This document shows positions 58,501 to 64,000 of a stretch of 64,000 bases of DNA, piece by piece. A model generated the notes under the pieces. The model was not told where the DNA came from and did not search any database. It saw only the letters and a list, made by a program, of their open reading frames with translations. Position numbers and translations under genes: made by a program. Positions within the stretch are counted from its first letter, which is position 1. The number at the start of each line of letters is the position of its first letter. Source of the DNA: CAWHXG01 sp963833235. Its GTDB lineage: Bacteria > Pseudomonadota > Alphaproteobacteria > Rhodobacterales > Rhodobacteraceae. The stretch spans positions 930,001 to 994,000 of the forward strand of contig CAWHXG010000001.1 in assembly GCA_963833235.1 (NCBI GenBank), given 5' to 3'.

Positions 58501-58715
58501 ATCTCGCGCAGGCTCTCCTCTATCTCGGCCGTGACCAGCGCCTCGACCCGCCCAGGCTCGGCGCCTGGGAAGGGCGTTGTCACGGAGGCGAAGATGCCCG
58601 TGATCGTCGGATCCTCCTGCCGCCCGATGGACACCAGCGACGACACCCCCGCGGCGATCAGGACCATCAGGATCAGCGCGACGATCCGTGGGTTGCGGTA
58701 GGTCAGCGCGCCCAT
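55569..58715 (-). CDS. RND-family efflux transporter, inner-membrane pump
   Basis: A 1048-residue AcrB/MdtB-like proton antiporter. It starts MGALTYRNPRIVALILMVLIAAGVSSL, and shows twin repeats of a periplasmic loop and six helices (12 helices in all): GRQEDPTITGIFASVTTPFPGA (first loop), GLIVALGLLVDAGIVMTDEIG (helix 4 with charged residues), GDFVGSIALAVVIMLCWSFVVA, and GSIGVSINAALIVLTALQ in the second half. RNPRIV and the loop phrases place it in the group lacking full HAE1 drug specificity, so the substrate is open. The start overlaps the adaptor stop by 13 bases. No outer-membrane channel gene is nearby; a TolC homologue elsewhere is presumed. Confidence 0.92.
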   Translation of the reverse strand: MGALTYRNPRIVALILMVLIAAGVSSLVSIGRQEDPTITGIFASVTTPFPGAEPGRVEALVTAEIEESLREIAEIDTMASASTTGISVIQIELDETVDPRLIDGLWAEIRDKLSDAEAQLPPGALSPELEVDANSGAYGAIVAIVPADGGRAPLTLMARYGEALADRLRDVPGTKLVELFGAPDEEITVTLDAARAAALGLTPGEAADAVRTADSKVAAGQLTGGGDDLAVEVTGAIETLGRLGGIVLREGAEGSTLRLGDIARIERGPRDPPAELAVQDGQPAVIVAAMPETGLQVDAWAGFIREDLAAFRASLPGGLEARLVFDQSTYTSERLSEVGTNMAIGLALVIAVLLVTLGLRAALIVALILPIVSLASIATMNAIGLPIHQMSVTGLIVALGLLVDAGIVMTDEIGQRLRAGAARVSAVAGAARRLAMPLFASTATTVLSFVPMILLPGPAGDFVGSIALAVVIMLCWSFVVAVTVTPAVAGWLLPEGARGGGLPSGPLGRLFRQSLRLSARNPVRSMALAMVLPVIGFLSLPMLTAQFFPGVDRDQFTIDIDLPPGTGIARTSAVVARLDAALAEREEIESVTWTVGRSAPAFYYNVVGGRDGAPRYAQALVRTASAEATEAVLPVLQRGLSTVAPEAQVLVRGLVQGPPVDAPVEFRIIGPELAVLRAEGERLRRIIGAQGPVTLARVSLVEGAPKLAVSIDEAAARQVGLDAGQVAAQMQAALTGATGGSMIEGTEELPVRVRLGNDLRSDPARVRDMPVLPPMAASLAARGGFATTPLSALAEVAVVPGDGIVTRRNGERMNTVQGFVLRGVLPEEALAQVRAAMDADGFALPPGYRLEVGGDSDARASTLNNLLAPLGLIVTLSIAVVVMTFGSFRLGGVVLVVSGLSAGLSMLALAIFNYPFGINAIIGLIGSIGVSINAALIVLTALQEDDDATSGDPDAMAEVVMASSRHIVSTTITTVGGFLPLILAGGGFWPPFAMAVAGGVALSTVVAFYFTPPAFRLVYARRAREASGFEEGRPGVLVLRPENAMAAE

Positions 58716-59875
58716 GCCGTCGCCTCCGTCCCGTCGAGGATCCGCAGCCGCTGGCCGGGCACGATCCGGTGCGCGCCTTCGGGTACGTAGCGCATCCCGT
58801 CCCGGATCGTGCCGGTGACGAACGCGCGTCCGCCCTCGGCCTCGACGATCTCGACCGCTTCGACCGCGGCGACGGGGCCGTCCGGTCCGTCCTCCACCGT
58901 CACGACCTGCCAGGTGCCGCGCGGCCCCTGTCGCAGCGCCGCGAGCGGCAGCCATGCGCCGGGCTGCGGCGCCGTCACAGTCCGCGTCAGCAGCACTTCG
59001 CCCGCCGTGCGCGATGGCGGGGCAAGCCCGTCCACGGCGAAGAAGGCAATGCGTGCCCGCGTCTGCGTCTCCAGCTCCGGGGCGAGCCGGTCGAGCTGCG
59101 CGTCGACCGTCTGATCGCCGACCGATACGGCGATGGTCGTGCCAATCGCCATGTCGGCGGCCAGGGCAGGGTCGAGCCCCGCCCGAAAGAGGATCGGACC
59201 GTCCTGGAGCAGAGTGACGACCGGCGCACCGGGTCCGGTGACCGTGCCCTCGTCGAGCAGCCGCTCTCCGACGAGGCCCGCGAAGGGGGCCTGCAGGACC
59301 GCCTTGTCCAGCCGCACGTCCAGAGCGACCAGGCCCGCGTCGATCTCGGCCACCTGCGCCTGCAGGCGCGCCAGGGACAGCGACGTGTCGTCGACCGTCT
59401 GGTCGGTGGCGAATCCTCGCGTGCGAAGCGCGGCCTGCCGCGTATTGGTCCGTTCGGCGAGTTCGACCTGCGCGTCAAGGGCTGTGCGGGAGGCCTTGAG
59501 ACGGGCCCTTTCGGCGTCGAGCAGGCGCGTGTCGGTGCGTGCGATGACGGCGCCCGCCTCGACGTCGTCCCCTTCGGTCACGAGGATCGCGGCGATCGTG
59601 CCCGCATCCTCGAACCCAAGCGCGATTTCCTGTCGCGGTTCGAACTGACCGGCGAAGCGGCGCTCGGTCGCGTAGGTCGGCTGAAGCGCGACGATGGCGA
59701 CCGCAACTTCAGCGGGCGGTGCAGGGTCCGGCCCGTTATCTGCAGACAGATGGGTCGACAGAACCGTCTGGCCCGCCAGAACGGCAAGTGCGGCCAGACC
59801 GATGACCCCAAGGGTCAGGCCGGTGCGCAGGATCGCGCGTATCGCGCGGCGGATCAGGGAAGGATGGTCCGGCAT
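58703..59875 (-). CDS. RND efflux periplasmic adaptor (membrane fusion protein)
   Basis: A 390-residue adaptor that bridges the pump to the outer-membrane channel. The N-terminal membrane anchor is RTGLTLGVIGLAALAVLAGQTVL, followed by the lipoyl-like half RRFAGQFEPRQEIALGFEDAGTIAAILVTEGDDVEAGAVIARTD, a helical hairpin (LDAERARLKASRTALDAQVELAERTNTRQA), the second lipoyl half KAVLQAPFAGLVGERLLDEGTVTGPGAPV, and beta-barrel and membrane-proximal domains. The ATG at 59875 lies just downstream of the operator region 59893-59936, so this is the first gene of the repressed efflux unit. Confidence 0.9.
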   Translation of the reverse strand: MPDHPSLIRRAIRAILRTGLTLGVIGLAALAVLAGQTVLSTHLSADNGPDPAPPAEVAVAIVALQPTYATERRFAGQFEPRQEIALGFEDAGTIAAILVTEGDDVEAGAVIARTDTRLLDAERARLKASRTALDAQVELAERTNTRQAALRTRGFATDQTVDDTSLSLARLQAQVAEIDAGLVALDVRLDKAVLQAPFAGLVGERLLDEGTVTGPGAPVVTLLQDGPILFRAGLDPALAADMAIGTTIAVSVGDQTVDAQLDRLAPELETQTRARIAFFAVDGLAPPSRTAGEVLLTRTVTAPQPGAWLPLAALRQGPRGTWQVVTVEDGPDGPVAAVEAVEIVEAEGGRAFVTGTIRDGMRYVPEGAHRIVPGQRLRILDGTEATAWAR

Positions 59876-59892
59876 CGTTGTTGCCCCGTTTC

Positions 59893-59936
59893 AAGTTAGC
59901 CTTGCTCACATATGTTTGCAGTGCTAACTTTGTCAA
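59893..59936. promoter_or_regulatory. 38-bp nested dyad operator with divergent promoters (efflux/TetR)
   Basis: AAGTTAGC (59893-59900) and GCTAACTT (59923-59930) form perfect 8-bp arms. Inside, TGC (59903-59905) and GCA (59918-59920) pair about the same centre, and ACATATGT (59908-59915) is a perfect palindrome at that centre (59911.5). On the minus strand TTGACA (complement of 59931-59936) precedes it as the adaptor -35. On the plus strand TTGCTC-N17-TAACTT (59902-59930) could serve the regulator. Confidence 0.75.
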
Positions 59937-59955
59937 GTGGTCGCCGAAGGAGCGC

Positions 59956-60570
59956 ATGTTGGACGATGCTGTCAGCACCAGGTCGCGGGAGACGTATCAC
60001 CACGGCGACCTGCGCGGTGCCCTGGTGGAGGCGCTGCGCGTGCTGATCGAGCGCGACGGCCCCGACAGCTTTCGCATCGCCGAGGCGTGTCGCATCGCAG
60101 GTGTATCCACCGCGGCGCCCTACAAGCATTTTGCCAATCGCGATGCCATGCTGCGCGCCGTGGCCCTCGGCGGCATGGAGCGGCTGGCCCTTGCGATGCA
60201 CGAGGCCGCGCAAGCCCATTCCGCCGGCGATCCTGCGCGGGTTGTCGGGCTGGGCCGGGCGTATCTGCGCTTCGCCCGCACCGAGCCGGGCGTGTTCCGC
60301 ATGATGTTCGGCCTGGCCGAGCATCACGACGACGACCCGCAACTCACGGCCGCCGGCGACGCAGCCTCGGGTCTCGTCGAACGGGTCGTCGGCGAGCACC
60401 TTCGCCTGCCGCTCGACGACGAGGGCGTGCGCCTGCGCGCCCACGCCCTGTGGTGCTTCGTCCACGGCCTGTCGTTCCTCAGTCTCGACGGCAAGGCCGA
60501 AAAGCAGGACCCCGCGACGGATGAGGCCCTGCTGGCGCTGGTAGGGGAGGCGATCGTGCCGACGGCGTGA
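59956..60570 (+). CDS. TetR-family regulator of the RND efflux unit
   Basis: A 204-residue TetR-type repressor. The start at 59956 (MLDDAVSTRSRETYHHGDLRGALVEALRVL) has AAGGAG upstream. The helix-turn-helix is FRIAEACRIAGVSTAAPYKHFANRDAMLRAVA (about residues 37-68). The C-terminal domain (GRAYLRFARTEPGVFRMMFGLAEHH) is of the WHG-type ligand domain found in many TetR proteins. It diverges from the pump operon and lies directly beside the 38-bp dyad, so it most likely represses both the pump and itself. Inducer unknown. Confidence 0.9.
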   Translation: MLDDAVSTRSRETYHHGDLRGALVEALRVLIERDGPDSFRIAEACRIAGVSTAAPYKHFANRDAMLRAVALGGMERLALAMHEAAQAHSAGDPARVVGLGRAYLRFARTEPGVFRMMFGLAEHHDDDPQLTAAGDAASGLVERVVGEHLRLPLDDEGVRLRAHALWCFVHGLSFLSLDGKAEKQDPATDEALLALVGEAIVPTA

Positions 60571-61111
60571 CGCTGCGGGAGCGGGCTTGGGCGTCGCTGC
60601 CGGATGAATGCGGGATCGGGAAAGCCACGTGCTAGAGGCGCTCCGCCGGATCGTCGAGCGACCGATCTTCTTCCGGTCCGGTAAACCGGGGTCAGCCGCC
60701 ATGCGCGCCATGTCGGTCTGACTTCGTCGAGCATACCAGGTAAGGACCAGCGCGTGGGCTGGATCGGCTGCGCCCGCAACGCTTGGCGGGCCGGGCAACC
60801 TGCGGCAGCGTCGATGGGGCTCGAACGAACGCGGGCCACGGGGTGGCCGGGGGTAAGGCTCGAACGGTTCTGCGGGAGGATGGACGGCTTCGTCGCGGTG
60901 CCGCTCGAGAGGCGTGGGGTTTCCTCGGTCCCTGGCGGATTGGGAAGTCGATGATGACGGAGATGGCCGACGACATTCTGCCGCCGCGCGTGCCAGACCC
61001 CGAAACTGCCGGCTCACGGGCTTTTAGGGCGGGGGCGTTGCCCAGGAGGGGCTTCCGGCCCGCCGACCGCCCCCATGACGGTTCCGCTGCCGGTCTCTGA
61101 CCCGCCCCGCG
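60571..61111. other. Intergenic stretch without a recognised gene
   Basis: About 540 bp between the TetR gene and the LacI gene, which are convergent. Short open frames exist (for example plus 60,754-60,954) but none has both a ribosome-binding site and family resemblance. No terminator with a T-tail was found; the ribosome-binding-like GGAG motifs inside appear random. Confidence 0.5.
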
Positions 61112-62071
61112 TCAGGCGGAGCCTCTTCGGATCAGCTCCACGGGGAGGCGGACGTTGCGCGGCGGTAGCATCGGGTCCGCAACCCGCGCCATCAGCAGCG
61201 CGACGGCCTCCTGCCCCAGCCGGTCCAAAGGCTGGCGCACCGTGGTGAGATCGATCAGGGGCCAGGCCGCTTGCTCCATGTCGTCGAAGCCCGCCACTGC
61301 CACGTTGCCCGACAGGGGCGGGCCCAGCCGGCGCAATGCTCCAAGAGCTGCAATCGCCACGAGGTCGTTGACGCAGAGCACGAGGCGCGCGCCGCCAGAC
61401 GCCAGAGCCGCCGTCGCCCCCGCCGGAAGCTCGCTCGAGAGCGCAACCTCCTCCTCCCAGACCGGCCGCGCCTCCGGGCCCAGTCCCTCCAGGATCCCCG
61501 CACGGCGTTCGGTCGTGGAGAACACGTCCGGCGCACCGGTCAGCAACCCCACGGGGCGCGCCCCCGCCAGCTGGCCAAGCAGCCGCCCGCCGGCGCGGTG
61601 GTCGGCGGCCACGCTGTCGAGGCCCTCCCGCGGCGCATCGATCGACACCAGCGGAAACGGCAGCATCGACGGCGTCGGGCAACGCGGATGCAGCACCGCA
61701 ACGGCGCCTTCCACCCCGTGGTTGGCCAGGCGGGTCAGGGCCAGGGCGGTCTCTTCCGGGTCGTCGCCCGTATCGACAACGAAGGTGGCATAGCCGTGCC
61801 TCTGCGCCGCCTGCTGCACGGCACGGGCGATCTGCGGAAAGACCGGGCTGACCAGTGAGGGAAGCAGACAGCCCAGCGTGCGTGTGCGCCCGGTGCGCAG
61901 CGCCCGCGCCGCCGCATTCGGCGCGTAGCCCACGCGCCCCGCCGCCGCACGCACCCGCGCCTCGACCTTGGGCGAAACCCTGTCGATCCCGTTCATCACG
62001 TAGGACACCGTCGCCGTGGAGACCCGGGCCTCGCGGGCGACATCGCGCAAGGTCGGCCGGCGATCAGGCAT
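61112..62071 (-). CDS. LacI-family repressor
   Basis: A 319-residue LacI-type repressor. The DNA-binding part is TLRDVAREARVSTATVSYVMNGIDRVSPKVEARVRAAAGRVGYAPNAAARAL, with the hinge helix. The ligand domain has TRTLGCLLPSLVSPVFPQIARAV, SIDAPREGLDSVAADHRAGG and AVAGFDDMEQAAWPLIDLTTVRQPLDRLG. It diverges from the BMP-family transporter genes, and a LacI-type palindrome lies at that promoter, so the repressor probably senses the transported nucleoside or its product and controls the importer. Confidence 0.92.
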   Translation of the reverse strand: MPDRRPTLRDVAREARVSTATVSYVMNGIDRVSPKVEARVRAAAGRVGYAPNAAARALRTGRTRTLGCLLPSLVSPVFPQIARAVQQAAQRHGYATFVVDTGDDPEETALALTRLANHGVEGAVAVLHPRCPTPSMLPFPLVSIDAPREGLDSVAADHRAGGRLLGQLAGARPVGLLTGAPDVFSTTERRAGILEGLGPEARPVWEEEVALSSELPAGATAALASGGARLVLCVNDLVAIAALGALRRLGPPLSGNVAVAGFDDMEQAAWPLIDLTTVRQPLDRLGQEAVALLMARVADPMLPPRNVRLPVELIRRGSA

Positions 62072-62108
62072 TCCGGCACCGATCCGCGCGCCTGTCCGGC
62101 ATCGCAGC

Positions 62109-62153
62109 TTGACACCGAAGAGACGCCGCCCCTAGCATGTTAATCGTTTAGCA
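62109..62153 (+). promoter_or_regulatory. Promoter and LacI-type operator of the BMP transporter operon
   Basis: TTGACA (62109-62114) is followed after 18 bases by TAGCAT (62133-62138). Overlapping and just past the -10, TGTTAATCGTTTAGCA (62138-62153) is a 16-bp dyad (12 of 16 symmetric) with the central CG and TAAnCGnTTA core typical of LacI-family operators. A repressor there would block initiation. Confidence 0.7.
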
Positions 62154-62205
62154 AGGTCTGAGAACCCCGACAATGCGGTTCCGCGCAGCCCCGCAGGAGA
62201 GCGCC

Positions 62206-63304
62206 ATGCCCCCTTCGATCCGATCCCGCAGCCATGCTGCCCTCGCGGCCCTCGTCCTGCTCGGCGGCCCCGCGCTGGCGCAAAATGAACCAGACAGGAT
62301 CCTGCTGCTCATAAACGGCGCGCTTGGCGACAAGTCGTTCTTCGATTCCGCCGCAGCCGGTATCGCAATGATCGAGGCGAAGTACGGTGACGCGGTCGAG
62401 ACCCGCATCCTCGAGATCGGCGCCGATCCGACGGGCTGGGAGCCGGTACTGCTCGACGTTCTCCGAACAGGAGTGGGACCTGATCATCGGCGGCACCTTC
62501 TCGATGTCGGAAGTCTTCGGCGAGGTTGCGCAGCAATACCCCGAGAACCAGTACATCCTCTACGATGCCAGCCTGCCCTATGGGGATGGCGATTTCGAAA
62601 ATGTCTACTCGGTTCAGTACAAGCAGAACGAAGGCTCCTATCTGGGCGGCGCGCTCGCCGCGGGCCTTCTGGCGGAAGGCGCGCTGGCCGAGGCCGAGGG
62701 CCTCTCGCTCGGTTTTCTCGGCGGCATGGACATCCCCGTGATCAACGATTTCCTGCTTGGCTACATCGCCGGCGCGCAATCGGTCGATCCCGAGATCCGG
62801 GTCGCCGTCGCCTATGTCGGCTCCTTCGTCGATGCGGCCAAGGGAAAGGAACTGGCGCTCGCGCAGTTCCGCAATGGCGCCGCGCTCAGTTTCCCGGCCG
62901 CCTCGCAGGCGGGCCTCGGAATGCTGTCCGCGGCCGAGGAGATGCAGCGCTACGTCCTCGGGGTGGACAGCGATCAGGAGGCGATCTTCGCCGAAAGCGA
63001 TCCCGCCATCGCCGGCCGGGTCGTGAGTTCGGTTCTGAAGAACGTCGATGTCAGCCTGCTGCGGGCCTACGACATGTATGTGGACGGCACGCTGCCCTTC
63101 GGCACGGTCGAGGTCGTCGGCCTCGAGGAGGGCGCGGTCGGCCTGGTGGAGAGCGGCAACATGGCGGCCATGGCCTCAGACGCGCTCAAGGCCCGGATCG
63201 AGCAGGCCAAGGCCGATATCGCCTCCGGCGCTGTCGTCGTGCCGACGGCCTTCGGAATGACGACCGAAGACATCGGGGCGATCCGCGATGCCGTCCGCCC
63301 CTGA
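62206..63304 (+). CDS. BMP-family (PnrA-like) ABC substrate-binding lipoprotein-type protein (one frame break)
   Basis: A periplasmic binding protein of the BMP/PnrA family, which binds purine or other nucleosides. The signal is MPPSIRSRSHAALAALVLLGGPALAQ. The core has RILLLINGALGDKSFFDSAAAGI, then after a one-base shift near 62,460 (GACGTTCTCC for GACGTCTCC) EQEWDLIIGGTFSMSEVFGEVA, GDGDFENVYSVQYKQNEGSYLGGALAAGLLA, and VINDFLLGYIAGAQSVDPEIRVAVAYVGSFVDAAKGKELALAQF. Repaired, it has 365 residues. The first gene after the LacI-controlled promoter. It is not a lipoprotein here, because no lipobox Cys is seen. The ATPase start overlaps its end. Confidence 0.85.
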
Positions 63305-64000
63305 GGCGGCCTTTCTCAGCTTCAGCGGCCTCGGCAAGACCTTCCCGAACGGCACGGTCGCCCTCAACGACGTGTCGTTAGACGTCGCGCGCGGCACGAT
63401 CCACGCGATCTGCGGCGAGAACGGCGCGGGTAAGTCTACGCTGATGAACATCCTCTTCGGGACAGAAGCGGCCAGCGCCGGCACGATCACGCTCGGTGGC
63501 GCGTCCATCGCCACCGACGGGGCGGGCGACGGCGCGCGACATCGGGTCGGCATGGTGCACCAGCATTTCTCACTCGTGCAGGCGCTGACCGTCACCGAGA
63601 ATGTCATTCTCGGCGACGAGCGGGCCAGGCGCGGCGTGATCGACCTCGCCGCCGCCCGCGAACGGGTCGCGGCCCTCGCCGCTCGGTACGACCTCGCCGT
63701 CGATCCCGCCGCGCCGGTGTCGCGCCTGCCGGTCGCCGCCCAGCAGAAGGTCGAGATCCTCAAGGCACTTTCGCGCGACACCCAACTGCTGATCCTCGAC
63801 GAGCCCACGGCCGTTCTCTCGCCGCCCGAGATCGACGAGCTCTTTGCCCGGCTTCGGGCGCTTCGCGACGGCGGGCTGACGATCCTGCTGATCACCCACA
63901 AGCTCGCCGAGGTACGCGCCCTGGCGGGCCACGTCACCGTGCTGCGCGGCGGCCGGCCGGTCGGCGGCGGCCCGCTTTCGGAGCTCGACGACGCGAGGAT
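63288..64000 (+). CDS. ABC transporter ATPase, nucleoside/sugar (RbsA/YufO) type, partial
   Basis: The N-terminal part of a two-domain ATPase for the BMP-linked importer; it runs off the window. From ATG 63288 (MPSAPEAAFLSFSGLGKTFPNGTVALNDVSLDV) it shows Walker A ICGENGAGKSTLMNILFG, the Q-loop VGMVHQHFSLVQALTVTENVILG, a signature variant LPVAAQQKVEILKALSR, Walker B LLILDEPTAVLSPPEIDEL and switch LLITHKLAEV. These features fit the duplicated ATPases of nucleoside and ribose importers. It overlaps the BMP gene by 17 bases. The permeases are presumably downstream of the window. Confidence 0.93.
   Translation, partial: MPSAPEAAFLSFSGLGKTFPNGTVALNDVSLDVARGTIHAICGENGAGKSTLMNILFGTEAASAGTITLGGASIATDGAGDGARHRVGMVHQHFSLVQALTVTENVILGDERARRGVIDLAAARERVAALAARYDLAVDPAAPVSRLPVAAQQKVEILKALSRDTQLLILDEPTAVLSPPEIDELFARLRALRDGGLTILLITHKLAEVRALAGHVTVLRGGRPVGGGPLSELDDAR

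Noticed and set aside
60571..61111. Possible transposase fragment between the TetR and LacI genes
   Set aside because: No DDE-type motif, no inverted repeats and no ribosome-binding site; only short random open frames.

Overview
The window is chromosomal DNA of a high-GC alphaproteobacterium, most likely a Rhodobacterales (Rhodobacteraceae-type) organism. The evidence is the cell-cycle adenine methyltransferase CcrM, a Rhodobacter-type porin, the leuS-lptE-holA block, long-form HPF next to PtsN and the Lpt genes, DUF2125/DUF3576/DUF4170 proteins, and a dnaK promoter matching the alphaproteobacterial sigma-32 consensus. Nearly everything is core genome. The one clear compositional outlier is an AT-rich Mrr-type restriction endonuclease gene at about 33.6-35.3 kb.

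Layout. 0-3.4 kb: end of infB, a 45-residue conserved-looking small gene, mutT, argJ and a secreted parvulin. 3.4-6.8 kb: secA and an overlapping secreted protein of unknown role. 6.8-11.6 kb: radC, dnaJ, dnaK with a heat-shock promoter, and a divergent alkB. 11.6-14.4 kb: cysQ, kdsB, galU (sulfur/nucleotide recycling and envelope sugar precursors). 14.4-18.3 kb: ptsN, hpf, lptB-lptA-lptC and an RNase D-like exonuclease. 18.4-24.7 kb: an agmatinase-family ureohydrolase plus a TetR regulator, divergent from a polyamine-type ABC transporter and a metallo-beta-lactamase-fold hydrolase. 25.2-33.3 kb: a LacI regulator, tRNA-Arg(CCU), rnhB, ccrM, mutY, a DUF721 protein, a DsbA-like protein, lpxK, waaA and DUF4170. 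33.6-35.3 kb: the Mrr-like gene. 35.4-47.8 kb: an inositol-phosphatase-type gene, pmbA, DUF2125, an SDR, an HNH nuclease, a BaiN-like flavoprotein, a GST, holA, lptE, leuS and a DUF3576 lipoprotein. 48.2-55.2 kb: porin, yggS, an L,D-transpeptidase, ribA, an OmpR-type regulator, a serine hydrolase, a DUF374 acyltransferase and xthA. 55.6-60.6 kb: an RND efflux pump with adaptor and a divergent TetR regulator sharing a long dyad operator. 61.1-64 kb: a LacI repressor divergent from a BMP-family (nucleoside-type) ABC transporter that runs off the end.

Many genes fit together as envelope biogenesis: KdsB makes CMP-Kdo, WaaA uses it, LpxK phosphorylates lipid A, and LptA/B/C/E export the LPS. GalU, the DUF374 acyltransferase and the porin add to this.

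Data quality matters here. Frame breaks caused by apparent one- or two-base indels occur in dnaK, both permeases and the ATPase of the polyamine-type transporter, the MBL gene, pmbA, the phosphatase gene, DUF2125, the BaiN-like gene, GST, holA, lptE, leuS and the BMP gene. Several of these genes are normally essential, so most breaks are probably sequence errors. I annotate those genes as intact loci with disrupted frames.
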